Positions 28,177 to 39,082 are shown, counted from the stretch's first letter. The stretch: DNA of 64,000 bases from Achromobacter pestifer (GCF_902859625.1 NZ_CADIJX010000006.1:1-64000); one strand, 5' to 3'. Notes: generated by a model not told the origin, from the letters alone. Program-made: numbers and translations.

Positions 28177-28699
28177 ATTGGGTGAGCGCGCCACGCGCTC
28201 CGTTGCTCACGCCACGTCTCGCCGCAGCGTCCTCAACCGCATCGGCAAGATATTGGTCGGAACCGCCTTTCTGGTGCCCGTGCTGCCGGTCGCGCGGTCA
28301 GCTCCGGCGGCAGGGAAAAAGCCGCAGATGGACGATACGGCATGCGACTACTGGCGCTACTGCGCCGTGGACGGATTCCTTTGTTCCTGCTGCGGGGGCA
28401 GCATGACGTCATGCCCGCCGGGCACGTCCCCATCGGCGGTGTCGTGGGTTGGCACTTGCCATAACCCGTTGGACGGCAAGGACTATCTGATCAGCTACAA
28501 CGACTGCTGCGGCAAGACGGCCTGCGGCAAGTGCATGTGTGCGGCGGCCGAACGTGAACGTCCGGGCTACCAGATGTTCCTGCATAACGACGTGAACTGG
28601 TGCATGTCCAACGAGTCGTCAATTTTCCACTGCACGACCTCGGTGATCGTGGGACTGGCCAAACCCCAGTTGCAGCCCAAGGCGGCACCGAAGCCATGA
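28160..28699 (+). CDS. aauA: aromatic amine dehydrogenase, small (TTQ) subunit (AauA)
   Basis: 179-aa precursor of the catalytic small subunit. A twin-arginine-like export signal (TSRRSVLNRIG, residues 19-29) precedes a hydrophobic stretch. The two tryptophans that form tryptophan tryptophylquinone are W96 (SWVGTC) and W147 (DVNWC). They are 51 residues apart, the same spacing as in methylamine dehydrogenase. Fourteen cysteines are present (62, 68, 75, 77, 78, 85, 100, 116, 117, 122, 125, 127, 148, 158), two more than the twelve needed for six disulfides. The CACVDGFLCSCCGG-like region (CAVDGFLCSCCGG) favours aromatic over methylamine dehydrogenase. Electron acceptor is probably azurin or a cytochrome c. 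Confidence 0.93.
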   Translation: MHWLDKLGERATRSVAHATSRRSVLNRIGKILVGTAFLVPVLPVARSAPAAGKKPQMDDTACDYWRYCAVDGFLCSCCGGSMTSCPPGTSPSAVSWVGTCHNPLDGKDYLISYNDCCGKTACGKCMCAAAERERPGYQMFLHNDVNWCMSNESSIFHCTTSVIVGLAKPQLQPKAAPKP

Positions 28700-29226
28700 C
28701 GTCTTGGGGGCGACGGCCGACAGCAGGGTGGCGCGGCAGCGTTGCCGCCGCCATGCTGCTGTGCGCGATGCGGGCGACAGCGGCCGATGGCACGCCGCCC
28801 GCCGCCGCCGCTGACGCGGAGCGTCTGCGGCAAGCCGTGCGCGCCGACTACGTCCTGCAATGCGCGGGCTGCCACCGCGTGGACGGCCGTGGCAGCAGTC
28901 CGCATGGCATACCGGATTTCCGCCAATCGGTCGGTGCGTTCGTGCATCTGCCGGCGGGCCGCGAATACTTGATCCGCGTGCCGGGGGCCGCGCATTCGCA
29001 ACTGAGCAATGCCGAGCTTGCCGCGGTGCTGAACTGGGTGCTGGGCGAATTCAGCGCGGCGCAATTGCCAAAGGACTTCAAGCCCTATACCGAGCGGGAA
29101 GTCGCGGTGGCGCGGCCGAATCGGTACGACGATGTGGTGCCCGTGCGCCATGATCTGGCGGAAAGGCTCTCATCGATGGGCTTCACGCTGTCTGATTATT
29201 CGTATGGCAGTGACAGAAAACCCTAG
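28696..29226 (+). CDS. periplasmic monohaem cytochrome c of the aau cluster
   Basis: 176-aa protein with a signal peptide (cleavage near ATAAD, residue 30) and one haem site C56-A-G-C59-H60. No methionine occurs between H60 and M161, so the usual Met ligand of class I cytochromes is missing. H100 (PGAAHSQLS) or H70/H84 could serve instead. The ATG overlaps the aauA stop (ATGA), which ties it to the dehydrogenase. It may take electrons from the enzyme or act in cofactor maturation. With a single CxxCH it is not a dihaem MauG. Its role is unproven. Confidence 0.8.
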   Translation: MTSWGRRPTAGWRGSVAAAMLLCAMRATAADGTPPAAAADAERLRQAVRADYVLQCAGCHRVDGRGSSPHGIPDFRQSVGAFVHLPAGREYLIRVPGAAHSQLSNAELAAVLNWVLGEFSAAQLPKDFKPYTEREVAVARPNRYDDVVPVRHDLAERLSSMGFTLSDYSYGSDRKP

Positions 29227-29376
29227 TCCGCCAGGCACTTAGGGGTTGTCACGGATACTCGGCCCAGGCGTGCAGTGCTAGAAAGAGGCAGCATTCCCAT
29301 TCAACGCTGTAGCAGTGCCGCCGGGCGGGGTGTCCACGGCACAACAGGCACGCCGTTTCGAGACGCCGGAGTCGCC

Positions 29377-30330
29377 ATGTCATTATCCCTTTTGCACAGC
29401 GCACCCAGGCACTTTCTGGATTGCGCCAGCTGGCAGGAAAGCATCAGCAGCACCTTTGTGCCCCTGGAAGTATCTGCCGTATTCCCCTCGCGTTTTCGCA
29501 ACAGCGTGGCTGTCGGCAGCCTGGGCTGGATGCAGATCAGCGAACTTCACAGCAGCGCGCAGCGCGTTCGCCGCAGCAAACTACTGGCGGCCCGCTCAGA
29601 AGACGCCGGGTATAAAGTCACGCTGCAATTGGCGGGCCGCAGTGAGATCCGCCAATCCAACCGCACCGCCTTGCTGATGCCGGGGGAATGGAGCATTTAC
29701 GACACCACCCGGCCCTACGAGGTCGACGTGGATGATGGCGCACATTTCCTGGTGATGCAGGTGCCCGGCAAGCAGTCCGACGCCTGGCAGCCACACATGC
29801 AGAACGCGGTGGCCCGCAATTTCAGCGGCCGGCATGGCTGTGGCCGCATGGCCATGGACTTGCTGCGCGTAGCGCTGGGTGAACAGGCTCACCTGTCAGA
29901 AAGCGCGGCTCGCGATGCGGCCAATGCGGTGTTGCAGATGATGGGGCTGGACATCAGCGAACGGGCTGGGGGGCAGGCCGAGCAGGATCAGGCGGGCTTG
30001 AAGCAGGCTCAATTGCGCCGGGTCCAGCAGCACATTCTTGAAAACCTGCATGATCCGGCCTTGTCGCCAGCGTCAGCGGCGTCGGCTTTCCGGATGTCGC
30101 GGCGCTATCTGTACAACCTGTTCGCGTTGGCGGCAACCACGCCTGCTGATTTCATCCTCAGCGCCAGGCTGGAACGCAGCCGGGACGCGCTGTGCGATGC
30201 AAGCCAGTCCGTGCGGCAAATCGGAGATATCGCGTACCGGTTTGGTTTTTCAGATGCGGCGCGTTTCAGTCACGCATTCCGCAAGCGCTATGGCGCGTCG
30301 CCATCGGAGTACCGGCGACAGCCCCGATAG
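29377..30330 (+). CDS. AraC-family transcriptional activator, FeaR-like
   Basis: 317-aa regulator. The N-terminal half looks like the AraC_binding_2 type domain (about residues 20-190). The C-terminal half holds the two AraC helix-turn-helix motifs, SPASAASAFRMSRRYLYNLF and RQIGDIAYRFGFSDAARFSHAFRKRYGASPSEYRR. The layout and length are like FeaR, which activates the aromatic amine genes tynA and feaB in E. coli. Here it lies just downstream of the aau genes, so it is the likely inducer-responsive activator. The ATG at 29377 was chosen over an upstream extension lacking domain content. FeaR identity is inferred. Confidence 0.8.
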   Translation: MSLSLLHSAPRHFLDCASWQESISSTFVPLEVSAVFPSRFRNSVAVGSLGWMQISELHSSAQRVRRSKLLAARSEDAGYKVTLQLAGRSEIRQSNRTALLMPGEWSIYDTTRPYEVDVDDGAHFLVMQVPGKQSDAWQPHMQNAVARNFSGRHGCGRMAMDLLRVALGEQAHLSESAARDAANAVLQMMGLDISERAGGQAEQDQAGLKQAQLRRVQQHILENLHDPALSPASAASAFRMSRRYLYNLFALAATTPADFILSARLERSRDALCDASQSVRQIGDIAYRFGFSDAARFSHAFRKRYGASPSEYRRQPR

Positions 30331-30348
30331 CGCGCCCCGCGCAGGATC

Positions 30349-30376
30349 AGAACTGCTCTGACATCAGAGCAGTTCT
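30349..30376. terminator. hairpin between convergent feaR-like and queH genes
   Basis: A 13-bp perfect inverted repeat (AGAACTGCTCTGA with its complement) lies between the two convergent genes and overlaps the end of queH. T-tracts on either side are short, so efficiency is uncertain. Confidence 0.55.
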
Positions 30377-31053
30377 TCGTTGATCAGATCTTCCTTGCCG
30401 TAGAACTTCACGCCGATGTGAATGCGCTCGCGGCCTTGCGAGCGGCGGTGGCGGTTGGTGTCGCGCAGGGAATAGACGCAGCCGCAATATTCTTGCTGAT
30501 AGAAGTTCTCGCGCTTGCTGATTTCGATCATGCGGGCAGAGCCGCCGCCTTTGCGCCAGTTGTAGGTCCAGTAAATCAGATCGTCGTACCGGGCGGCAGC
30601 GCGTTCGCCGCAGCCGTTGATCTGATTCATGTCCTTCCAGCGTGAAATGCCCAGGGAGCTGGTGATGGTGTCGAAGCCGTGCTCGTGCGCATACAGCGCG
30701 GTGCGCTCAAAACGCATGTCGAAGCACGCCGTGCAACGCTCGCCGCGTTCGGGCGCGTTTTCCATGCCCTTCACGCGGTCGAACCAGTTGTCCATGTCGT
30801 AATCGGCATCGATGAATTCAATGCCGTGCTGTTCGGCGAAGCGGATGTTTTCCTGCTTGCGGATCTCGTACTCTTTGACCGGATGGATGTTCGGGTTATA
30901 GAAGTAGATCGCGTAGTCGATGCCAGACGCCGTCATGGCTTCCATGACTTCGCCCGAACAGGGCGCGCAGCATGAGTGCATCAGCACCTTGCTGCGGCCG
31001 GCAGGCAGGTCGAGCGTGGGGCGAATCAGTTCAGGGCGGACGAGTTCAGACAT
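30364..31053 (-). CDS. queH: epoxyqueuosine reductase QueH
   Basis: 229-aa QueH (former DUF208). It reduces epoxyqueuosine to queuosine in the tRNA wobble position and is the non-cobalamin alternative to QueG. The Cys motif is HSCCAPC (C28, C29, C32). Further cysteines in RCTACFDMR and EYCGCVYS probably complete an iron-sulfur and metal site. The [15 protein letters not shown] segment is typical. It is a single gene between the feaR-like gene and glnE. Confidence 0.9.
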   Translation of the reverse strand: MSELVRPELIRPTLDLPAGRSKVLMHSCCAPCSGEVMEAMTASGIDYAIYFYNPNIHPVKEYEIRKQENIRFAEQHGIEFIDADYDMDNWFDRVKGMENAPERGERCTACFDMRFERTALYAHEHGFDTITSSLGISRWKDMNQINGCGERAAARYDDLIYWTYNWRKGGGSARMIEISKRENFYQQEYCGCVYSLRDTNRHRRSQGRERIHIGVKFYGKEDLINEELL

Positions 31054-31083
31054 GGCTTGCTGGCAAAAAAGGCGGAAAACCCC

Positions 31084-33882
31084 TTATTTTACCGCGAGTT
31101 GCCCAGCGCCGGGTTCTTCGCCCAGCACGGCGTCCCATAGCTCGCGCACCGCCGCGCGCTCGGCCACCAGTTGCTCCGGCCCCACGCGGGCTTTCTCCAC
31201 GCCCTGCATGCGCAGCTGATGCTGCACGCGCCGCAAGACGCGATAGGCGTCGGCGGCGCGCGTGGCGAGCTCGGGCGCAATCAGGCCGGCCTCGCTGGCC
31301 AGCCGCAACAGCGTGATGTTGCCCAGGTTGCGCACCAGGACCGAATGGGTGCCCGCGTAGCACAGCACCAGGTATTGGGTGACGAATTCCACGTCGACCA
31401 TGCCGCCTCGATCATGTTTCAGATCGAACTTCTGGCTGGTGTTCGGGTGGCCGGCGTTGATCTTTTCCCGCATCGCCAGCACTTCCTTGCGCAGCGCCGC
31501 CGGGTCACGGGGATGCACCAGGATGGACTCGCGGATCTGTTCAAAGCGGGCGCCCACGTCCGCGTCGCCTGCGGCGTGGCGCGCACGGGTCAGTGCCTGG
31601 TGTTCCCAGGCCCAGGCGTGCTTGTTTTGATATTCGTCGAAGGCTTCCACCGATACGGCCAGCAGCCCGGCGTCGCCGTCCGGCCGAAGGCGCAGGTCCA
31701 CCTCGTACAGCCGGCCTGACGACGTCATGGTTGATAGCCAGGATGTCATGCGGCGGCCGAGTTTCGCATAGACCTCGGCCGCATCCTCACGGGGGTCGTC
31801 GAACAGGAAGACCAGATCCAGGTCCGAGGCATAGCCCAGTTCTTTGCCGCCCAGCTTGCCGTACGCGATGACGGCGAAGCGGGGCGCGGCATCCGGTATC
31901 TTGTTCACCAGCGGCCAGGCGCGGCGGATGGTCTCGGTCAGCAGCAGATCGGCAAGCGCGGACAACTGATCCGCCAGCTTCTCCACGGTGAGTTCGCCCT
32001 CCAGATCCTGCGCCAGCAATTGGAAGCTGGCCTGACGTTGCACGTCACGCATCAGGTTCATCTGGCGTTCGACGTCGGGGGCGCCGTCGGGCAGCCGGCA
32101 GGCGTCCAGATCGGCGGTCAGTTGCCGGGCAATCTGTGTGAAGTCCAGCGGCTCGAACAGCGTGCGCCAGTCAATCAGGCTGTCCAGCAGCAACGGATGC
32201 TGGGTCAGGTACTGCGCGGCCCAGGGGCTGGCAGCGACCATGCGCGCCACGCGCGCCAGCGTGTCCGGGTATTCGGCCAGCAGCGCCAGATAGGCGCTGC
32301 GCTGGGCGATTTTTTCGATCAGGTCGAACAGGCGGACGGCGGCGTCCAGCGGCGCCGGCGTCTGGCGCGCAGCGCGTAGCGCCGCAGGCAGCAAGGTCTC
32401 CATGCGGCGGCGGCTGCTTTCAGGCAGGCTGCGCACGCGATGGCTGCTCAGCAGCGTTTCGGTGCGGCGCAGCAGGTCTTGTGCTTCGTCGCCGAAGGCC
32501 TGCCGGATCTGTTCGGCGAGCTCGCATTCGTTGTCGGGGGCGTCGTCGGTGTCTTCTGCGGGCGTGCCCGTATCCTCGGCGTCGCCCATGCCCACCATGC
32601 GGAACACGTTGCGGAACGTCTGCGAGACGAACTTGCGGTGCGCGGCAAGCGTGCTTTCAAAGTCGTCCGGGCTCATGCCCAGGGCGGTGCCCAGGGCAGC
32701 GCGTTGGGCCGGATCGCCAGGCAGCAGATGGGTCTGTTCATCTTCACGGTATTGCAAGGCGTGCTCGGTGCGGCGCAGGTAGCGGTAGGCTGCCTCGAGC
32801 CGTTGAGCATCTTCTTCTGGCACCAGGCCCGCCAGTTGCTCGGCATGCAGAGCCTCCAGCAGGCCGCGCTTTTGCAGCGCGGGCATGCGGCCGCCACGGA
32901 TCAACTGGGCGAGCTGCACCACGAACTCGATCTCGCGGATGCCGCCGTCGCCCAGCTTGATGTTGTTGGCGCTGTCGATGCCATTGCGCGCCATGGCCCG
33001 CCGCTGCCAGTCCTGGCGGATACGCTCGCGCAGGGCGCGCAGCGCGGCCAGCGCGTCAAAATCGAAATATTTGCGATAGACGAAGGGCACGCGCAGGCTT
33101 TCCAACTGCCGGGCCTGCGGCGCGCTGTCGCTGCCTTCAAACGCCTGGGCAGGCATCAGCCGGGCTTTCAGCCAGGCGTAGCGCTCCCATTCGCGGCCTT
33201 GGCCGATCAGATAGTGTTCAAGCGCGTCCAGGCTCCAGGCCAGAGGGCCGGCGTCGCCATCGGGGCGCAGGCGCAGGTCGGTGCGGAACACCTGGCCGTT
33301 GGCGTCCACCTCGGACAGCACGGGCATCATGCGCCGCGTCAGGCGCCCGTAGAACTCATGGTGGCTGATGCGGCGTGGGCCGTCCGTTTCGCCTTCCTCG
33401 CCGTACAGCATGATCAGGTCGATATCGGAGGACACATTCAGTTCGCATCCGCCCAGCTTGCCCATGCCGACGATCAGCATTTCCTGCGGCTTGCCGGTGG
33501 CGGGATCGCGCGGCACGCCATGCACGGCGGCCAGATCCGTCGCCACGCTGCGATAGGCCGCGGCCACCGCCATGTCGGCAAGCGTGGTCATCGCACCGAC
33601 CACTTCTTCCAGGTCTGCCTGGCCCACCAGGTCGCGCACGATCAGCGCGCTGAATACGCGCTCGCGCAGCTTGCGCAACACCATGCGGCAGACATCCACC
33701 GGCAGCGTGGCGGGCGCATCGGGGCCGGCCAGTTCCGACTGCCATTGCGCCATCCGGGCTGGCGTGACCGGTTGTTGCACGGCATCCGCCAGCCAGGCAG
33801 CCATGTCGGGATGGGCATCCAGGCGGCGGCGCAAGTGACCGGACCAGGCAAGGGCGGGAGCAAGCATAGGAGACGATGACAT
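31084..33882 (-). CDS. glnE: glutamine synthetase adenylyltransferase/deadenylyltransferase GlnE
   Basis: 932-aa bifunctional enzyme that adds and removes AMP on glutamine synthetase in response to PII and glutamine. Two nucleotidyltransferase domains are visible. The N-terminal one has [19 protein letters not shown] and the C-terminal one [19 protein letters not shown]. Both keep the SDxDL metal motif, so both activities should be intact. Length is near the E. coli 946. The ATG at 33882 (MSSSPMLAP) is preferred to an upstream start at 33960. It is divergent from yhdP. Confidence 0.95.
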   Translation of the reverse strand: MSSSPMLAPALAWSGHLRRRLDAHPDMAAWLADAVQQPVTPARMAQWQSELAGPDAPATLPVDVCRMVLRKLRERVFSALIVRDLVGQADLEEVVGAMTTLADMAVAAAYRSVATDLAAVHGVPRDPATGKPQEMLIVGMGKLGGCELNVSSDIDLIMLYGEEGETDGPRRISHHEFYGRLTRRMMPVLSEVDANGQVFRTDLRLRPDGDAGPLAWSLDALEHYLIGQGREWERYAWLKARLMPAQAFEGSDSAPQARQLESLRVPFVYRKYFDFDALAALRALRERIRQDWQRRAMARNGIDSANNIKLGDGGIREIEFVVQLAQLIRGGRMPALQKRGLLEALHAEQLAGLVPEEDAQRLEAAYRYLRRTEHALQYREDEQTHLLPGDPAQRAALGTALGMSPDDFESTLAAHRKFVSQTFRNVFRMVGMGDAEDTGTPAEDTDDAPDNECELAEQIRQAFGDEAQDLLRRTETLLSSHRVRSLPESSRRRMETLLPAALRAARQTPAPLDAAVRLFDLIEKIAQRSAYLALLAEYPDTLARVARMVAASPWAAQYLTQHPLLLDSLIDWRTLFEPLDFTQIARQLTADLDACRLPDGAPDVERQMNLMRDVQRQASFQLLAQDLEGELTVEKLADQLSALADLLLTETIRRAWPLVNKIPDAAPRFAVIAYGKLGGKELGYASDLDLVFLFDDPREDAAEVYAKLGRRMTSWLSTMTSSGRLYEVDLRLRPDGDAGLLAVSVEAFDEYQNKHAWAWEHQALTRARHAAGDADVGARFEQIRESILVHPRDPAALRKEVLAMREKINAGHPNTSQKFDLKHDRGGMVDVEFVTQYLVLCYAGTHSVLVRNLGNITLLRLASEAGLIAPELATRAADAYRVLRRVQHQLRMQGVEKARVGPEQLVAERAAVRELWDAVLGEEPGAGQLAVK

Positions 33883-33966
33883 GGCGTAAGGGCGGCAGAC
33901 GAATGGGCGCGTTTCAGGTATAAGTGGGGACGATACCGCAAGACATATTCTCCTGCCCACCGATCC

Positions 33967-36900
33967 GTGTCTGTTTCAAAAAAAGTGCTCCGCTGCCTGT
34001 ACTGGGCCGCGCTGACCGTATATGGCGTAGTGGCCATCGGGTTACTGGGCGTGCGTTACTGGGTTCTGCCGCGTGTGGACCAATGGCGCCCCCAGATAGA
34101 AGCCTACGCCAGCCAGGCGTTGGGCGCCCGAGTTACGATCGGCGGTATCCAGGCCAATTGGCAAGGGCTAAACCCCAGGCTCGATCTCGTCTCCGTCCAG
34201 GTCTTTGACGATGAGGCGGCGCCCGTATTGACGCTGCCGTCGGTCTCGGCCGTGTTGGCTTGGCGCAGCATCCTGGCGCTGTCGCCCACGTTGGTGCGCT
34301 TGCAGGTGGAAAAGCCTGAGCTGACGCTGCGGCGAGATCCCTCCAACCATTTGCTGGTGGCCGGGCAGAGCATCGACCTGAACACCAGCGACCATCGCTC
34401 AGACGTGAATCACCCGGCATTGCGGTGGCTGGTCGCCCAACGGGAATTGTTGATTCACGACGCAACCGTCGTCTGGCAGGACGACTTGCGCCAAGCGCCC
34501 GCGCTCACATTGAATGGCGTCGATTTCTTGATGCGCAACGGCAGCTTGTCGCACCGTTTCGTGTTGCGGGCTTCCGCCGGCCAGGCATTGGCTAGCAAAG
34601 CGGAGCTACGCGGAGAGTTCCACCGCAGCCTGTTCGCCGCCAGTGCCGCCAACCCGGCAAACTGGAGCGGACAACTCTACGCCGAGCTGGCTGACGTCGA
34701 GCCGCTGGCCTGGTCACCCTGGGCCCAGGTGCCGCAAATTTCGGGACGCATCGCGGGCCGGGCATGGCTGCAATTGGATCGGGGAAAATTCACCGAGCTG
34801 ACGTCGGACGTCGCCATCAAGGGCGTGGACTGGATGGCGGCCAAGGACGGCCCGGCGGTACGCGGCGGTTCCGCACAATTCCGTCTACAGGCCGTGCCCG
34901 GTGATTTCATGCAGATCGATGGCATGCCGCTGGCGCGCAGTTCGGGCGCGGCGCAAGGATCGATCAAGGGGGCGGTGCAGCAACTGCGCGTCACCTTGCC
35001 TGGCGTGTTCGAGGAGCCCACCCTGGTCGCACGTGAATTGGCCCTGGACGCTCAGATCAAGGGAGCGGATGCCCAGAACTGGTTCGTGGATGTGGCCCAG
35101 CTGCATGTGGTCAACGATGACCTGGATGTGCGCTTGCAAGGCCAGTGGCAGCGCGAAGGCAAGACGGCGGCGGGCAGTGTGGATATGCGGGGCACGATGG
35201 TGCGCGGTGCGATGCCGGCCATACATCGCTACCTGCCTCTTGAGGTCAATGCGGATGCTCGCGAATGGTTGGCCATTGGCCTGCCGGCAGGCGAGATGCG
35301 TTCGGCCGCCATCACGCTGAAAGGGGATCTGGATGACTTCCCCTTCAGCGCGCCGGGAGTCGCTGGCGAATTTGTCATTGCTGGCGCCTATGCCGGCGCC
35401 AAGGTCGATTACGCCCCGGCGCGCACGCACCGCAAGGGTTGGCCCATGCTGGAGAACCTGTCGGGCAGTTTTCGCATCGACAAGGTGAGTTTGACGTTGG
35501 ACAGTCCCGGCGGCGCGCTGGCGCATACCGGGCCGGGGCAGACGGTCAACCTGGGTCCCGTGACGGCAACGATTCCCGACATGGAACACGGGGCGCAATT
35601 GCAGGTCGATGGCGAGACTTCGGGCCCCGTCCCGGCCTATCTGGCGATGGCGGCGAATTCCCCGCTGGGGGGGCTGCTGGACGGCGCGCTGGACGAGGCG
35701 CGCGGCACCGGTGACTGGCGCATGCCGCTGAAGCTGAAAGTCCCCTTGCTGAATACCGATGATACCCAGGTCCAGGGGCGCATCATGTTCGCGGACAACA
35801 CCTTCAGCTTCATGCCCGAAATGCCGTTGCTGAGCCAGATGCACGGCGATCTGGAATTCTCGGAAAAAGGCGTGCAGGCCAAGGAGCTTCGCGCGCAGTT
35901 CCTGGGCGGGCCGGTCAAGATCTACGGCACGCTGGCGCAAAGTTCGGATGCCTTGCATTTCGACGGTACGCTTGCGGGGGCGGGCTTGTCGCAACTGAGC
36001 AATGCGCCGTCCATGTCGCGCTTTACCGGGCGGGCCGCCTACAAGGGCCGCGTGGGATACCAGAAGGGCGGTTCGGTCGAAATATCGATGGAATCCGATC
36101 TGGCGGGCATGGCGATCGATATGCCGGCGCCTGTCGGAAAGGCGGCGTCGGCCTCCCAGTTGCTGAAACTGCAATGGGGGGCGGCGCAAGACCGTGGCAC
36201 GAAGGACCGGCGCTGGTTGACGGCCAGCCTGGGCGACAACGTCAACGCGCTGTTCGAGCGCGATCCCGGCGATGCCGCGCCGTCCTACTTCGCTCGGGGC
36301 GCGCTGGGCATCGGCCGTCCGGCCAGCTTGCCGGATCGCGGGATGAGCCTGAATGCCAGCCTGCCGGAATTGGATCTGGACGGCTGGGACACCGTATTGA
36401 GTGGGTTCGACACGCCGCCGGGCAAGGGCGGGGCAAAGAAGGCGGCATCCAAGCCGGTTTTCCCCGAGCCCGAGCGCATCAGCCTGGCTACCGGCTTGCT
36501 GCGCACCAGTGGCTATACGCTGAACGATCTGACGCTGTATGCGACTCGCCCGGGGCCGGCGCAGTGGCGGGTGGATCTTGAGTCGCGGCAGGCGGCGGGG
36601 TCGTTGGAATGGAAGGAGGCCTCTGGCGCGATCGCGGGCAGGATTACGGCCCGCCTGAAACACCTGTCGTTCGGCGGTGCCGACGACACCAATGAGGCCG
36701 ACAAAGCCCTGGCGTCCGGCAATGACCTGTCGGATATCCCGGCGATCGACCTGCAAGCCAAGGAATTCCTGCTGTACGGCAAGAACGTGGGCGAACTTCA
36801 GGTGGTCGGCACCAACCTGGAGCGCGGCCGCCAGTGGCGCCTGGATAAGCTGTCGATCATCAACGACGCCGCCAGTCTGAATGCCACGGGCAGTTGGCGG

Positions 36901-37632
36901 TTGGAAGGGCCCGATCGAGGGCTGACGGTCGATGCGACGGCCAAATTCGTCGATTTGGGAAAGTTCATGACCCGGATCGGTTTCGAGGGCATGGTGTCGG
37001 GCGGTGAAGGATCGGCCCAGGGCAAGGCCACATGGCGCAATCTGCCGTGGACCCACAACATCGCCGACGTGGCGGGCGAAGTGGATATCAGTCTGGACAA
37101 GGGCCGCTTCATGCACGTGAATTCGCGCACGGCGCGATTGCTGGAACTGCTGTCACTGCAATCGTTGCAACGCCTGGCCCGGCTGGACGTGAATCCGACC
37201 AATTTGTTGCGCGACGGTTTTCCGTTCGACACCATCCGCGGGCACGTGAAAATGGCGGACGGCCTGATGTCCACGGAAGGCTACAAAATCAACGGTCCCG
37301 TGGCCACCATCGTTCTGGCGGGTGGGGTCAACATCATCCGCGAACGCTGGGATTTGAAGGCTGTGGTGATCCCCAATCTGGATGCCAGCGGCGCCGCCAT
37401 GGTGACGGCGTTGGCCGTGAATCCGTTGATCGGCCTGGGCGCATTCGTCACGCAGTGGCTGCTGAAGCAGCCGCTTGCGCGCGCGATGACCATGGAGTAT
37501 TCCGTGACTGGCAATTGGGACGATCCTCGGATCGAGCCCATCGACGGGTCAGGCAAGGTCCCCGACAAGCAGACGCCGCGGCCCATGGATGCTCCACTGC
37601 TCAACAAATGGCCCGAATTCATCGAGCATTGA
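33967..37632 (+). CDS. yhdP: YhdP-family AsmA-like envelope protein
   Basis: 1221-aa protein with one N-terminal membrane segment (about residues 11-33) and a long periplasmic body. The body has the DUF3971 and AsmA_2-like C-terminal regions, as in YhdP. Family members are thought to bridge inner and outer membranes and move phospholipids. GTG at 33967 is the start; it is 84 bases from the divergent glnE start. The C-terminal segment [36 protein letters not shown] is characteristic. A terminator follows. Confidence 0.9.
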   Translation: MSVSKKVLRCLYWAALTVYGVVAIGLLGVRYWVLPRVDQWRPQIEAYASQALGARVTIGGIQANWQGLNPRLDLVSVQVFDDEAAPVLTLPSVSAVLAWRSILALSPTLVRLQVEKPELTLRRDPSNHLLVAGQSIDLNTSDHRSDVNHPALRWLVAQRELLIHDATVVWQDDLRQAPALTLNGVDFLMRNGSLSHRFVLRASAGQALASKAELRGEFHRSLFAASAANPANWSGQLYAELADVEPLAWSPWAQVPQISGRIAGRAWLQLDRGKFTELTSDVAIKGVDWMAAKDGPAVRGGSAQFRLQAVPGDFMQIDGMPLARSSGAAQGSIKGAVQQLRVTLPGVFEEPTLVARELALDAQIKGADAQNWFVDVAQLHVVNDDLDVRLQGQWQREGKTAAGSVDMRGTMVRGAMPAIHRYLPLEVNADAREWLAIGLPAGEMRSAAITLKGDLDDFPFSAPGVAGEFVIAGAYAGAKVDYAPARTHRKGWPMLENLSGSFRIDKVSLTLDSPGGALAHTGPGQTVNLGPVTATIPDMEHGAQLQVDGETSGPVPAYLAMAANSPLGGLLDGALDEARGTGDWRMPLKLKVPLLNTDDTQVQGRIMFADNTFSFMPEMPLLSQMHGDLEFSEKGVQAKELRAQFLGGPVKIYGTLAQSSDALHFDGTLAGAGLSQLSNAPSMSRFTGRAAYKGRVGYQKGGSVEISMESDLAGMAIDMPAPVGKAASASQLLKLQWGAAQDRGTKDRRWLTASLGDNVNALFERDPGDAAPSYFARGALGIGRPASLPDRGMSLNASLPELDLDGWDTVLSGFDTPPGKGGAKKAASKPVFPEPERISLATGLLRTSGYTLNDLTLYATRPGPAQWRVDLESRQAAGSLEWKEASGAIAGRITARLKHLSFGGADDTNEADKALASGNDLSDIPAIDLQAKEFLLYGKNVGELQVVGTNLERGRQWRLDKLSIINDAASLNATGSWRLEGPDRGLTVDATAKFVDLGKFMTRIGFEGMVSGGEGSAQGKATWRNLPWTHNIADVAGEVDISLDKGRFMHVNSRTARLLELLSLQSLQRLARLDVNPTNLLRDGFPFDTIRGHVKMADGLMSTEGYKINGPVATIVLAGGVNIIRERWDLKAVVIPNLDASGAAMVTALAVNPLIGLGAFVTQWLLKQPLARAMTMEYSVTGNWDDPRIEPIDGSGKVPDKQTPRPMDAPLLNKWPEFIEH

Positions 37633-37654
37633 TCCAGGCGCCGGCGCCCATGAA

Positions 37655-37682
37655 AAAACCGCCCTGCTGGCAGGGCGGTTTT
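37655..37682. terminator. bidirectional terminator between yhdP and rho
   Basis: AAAACCGCCCTGC pairs perfectly with GCAGGGCGGTTTT around a TG centre. A/T tracts on both sides let it serve both convergent genes. Confidence 0.85.
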
Positions 37683-37706
37683 CAGGGGTGAGCAAGACGA
37701 AGCGTC

Positions 37707-38966
37707 TTACTTCTTCTTCATCATGTCGAAGAATTCGGCGTTGGTCTTGGTGGCGCGCATCTTGTCCAGGATGAATTCCATGGATTGCACTTCGTCCATG
37801 TCGTGGATGAACTTGCGCAGCACCCAAACCTTTTGCAGCAGGTCCGGCGCGATCAGCAGTTCTTCGCGGCGGGTGCCCGACTTGTTCAGGTTGATCGACG
37901 GGTAGACGCGCTTTTCAGCCAGACGACGTTCAAGGTGAACTTCGGAGTTACCCGTACCCTTGAATTCTTCGTAGATGACTTCGTCCATGCGGCTGCCGGT
38001 TTCGATCAGCGCCGTGCCCAGGATGGTCAGCGAACCGCCTTCTTCCAGGTTACGGGCCGCGCCGAAGAAGCGCTTGGGACGTTGCAGGGCGTTGGCGTCC
38101 ACACCGCCCGTCAGCACCTTGCCAGAGGCCGGCACCACGGTGTTGTAGGCGCGGGCCAGACGGGTGATCGAGTCCAGCAGGATCACGACGTCTTTCTTCA
38201 TTTCGACCAGGCGCTTGGCCTTTTCGATGACCATTTCGGCCACTTGCACGTGACGGGTAGCGGGTTCGTCGAAGGTCGACGCCACCACTTCGCCACGCAC
38301 CGTGCGTTGCATTTCGGTCACTTCCTCGGGGCGTTCATCGACCAGCAGGACGATCATGACCGCATCGGGGTAGTTGGTGGTGATGGCGTGCGCAATATGC
38401 TGCATCATCACCGTCTTGCCGGACTTGGGGCTGGCGACGATCAAGCCGCGTTGACCCATGCCGATCGGGGCGAAAACGTCCAGGATACGGCCGGTGAGGT
38501 TCTCTTCGCTCTTGATGTCCCGTTCCAGACGCATCGTCCGGTTCGGGTGCAGGGGCGTCAAGTTCTCGAACATGATGCGATGCTTGATCGCTTCGGGCGC
38601 CACGCCGTTGACCTTGTCCACCTTGACCAGGGCGAAGTAGCGCTCGCCGTCTTTCGGCGTGCGGACTTCACCTTCGATCGAGTCGCCGGTGTGCAGGTTG
38701 AAACGGCGGATCTGCGACGGCGAGATGTAGATATCGTCCGTGCTGGCCAGATACGAGGTCTCGGGCGAGCGCAGGAAACCGAAGCCGTCAGGCAGGACTT
38801 CCAGGACGCCGTCGCCAAAGATCTGCTCGCCTTGCTTGGCGCGCCGTTTCATGATGGCGAACATCAATTCCTGCTTGCGCAGGCGGTTGGCGTTCTCGAT
38901 TTCCAGGCCAGCGGCCATTTCCAGCAGCTGCGAGACATGCAGCGCCTTCAGTTCGTTGAGGTGCAT
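37707..38966 (-). CDS. rho: transcription termination factor Rho
   Basis: 419-aa hexameric RNA-dependent ATPase that ends transcription. The N-terminal RNA-binding part contains [29 protein letters not shown]. The motor part has Walker A ASPKSGKT and Walker [17 protein letters not shown], with the Q/R-loops and [24 protein letters not shown]. All family landmarks are present at the usual length. It follows trxA in the same direction with a GC-rich hairpin in between. Confidence 0.97.
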   Translation of the reverse strand: MHLNELKALHVSQLLEMAAGLEIENANRLRKQELMFAIMKRRAKQGEQIFGDGVLEVLPDGFGFLRSPETSYLASTDDIYISPSQIRRFNLHTGDSIEGEVRTPKDGERYFALVKVDKVNGVAPEAIKHRIMFENLTPLHPNRTMRLERDIKSEENLTGRILDVFAPIGMGQRGLIVASPKSGKTVMMQHIAHAITTNYPDAVMIVLLVDERPEEVTEMQRTVRGEVVASTFDEPATRHVQVAEMVIEKAKRLVEMKKDVVILLDSITRLARAYNTVVPASGKVLTGGVDANALQRPKRFFGAARNLEEGGSLTILGTALIETGSRMDEVIYEEFKGTGNSEVHLERRLAEKRVYPSINLNKSGTRREELLIAPDLLQKVWVLRKFIHDMDEVQSMEFILDKMRATKTNAEFFDMMKKK

Positions 38967-39041
38967 CGCGGTGAATGTGGGGGAAGAGTAGAGGAGGGCT
39001 CTGGCGGCGTGCCACGGACGGGCTCGCGCGGTATTGAATGA

Positions 39042-39062
39042 GCGCCGCCTCCGGGGCGGCGC
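39042..39062 (-). promoter_or_regulatory. GC-rich hairpin in the trxA-rho interval
   Basis: An 8-bp perfect stem GCGCCGCC/GGCGGCGC with a 5-base loop lies between the trxA stop and the rho start. No real T-run follows on the minus strand, so it is either a weak terminator or leader structure for rho. Confidence 0.4.
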
Positions 39063-39082
39063 CTTCGTTCACAGCACGCAGT

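Noticed and set aside
25767-28699. Methylamine dehydrogenase (mau) instead of aromatic amine dehydrogenase
   Set aside because: No mauG, mauC, mauF or mauJ genes adjoin it, the small subunit has the 14-cysteine pattern with CSCCGG, and the neighbours suit aromatic aldehydes.
28696-29226. MauG identity for the aau cytochrome
   Set aside because: Only one CxxCH motif is present and the protein is about half the length of MauG.
34885-37116. A 743-codon open frame on the minus strand antisense to yhdP
   Set aside because: It lies fully inside yhdP, has no ribosome site or family motif, and long antisense frames are common in GC-rich coding sequence. The same holds for the 670-codon frame opposite parE.
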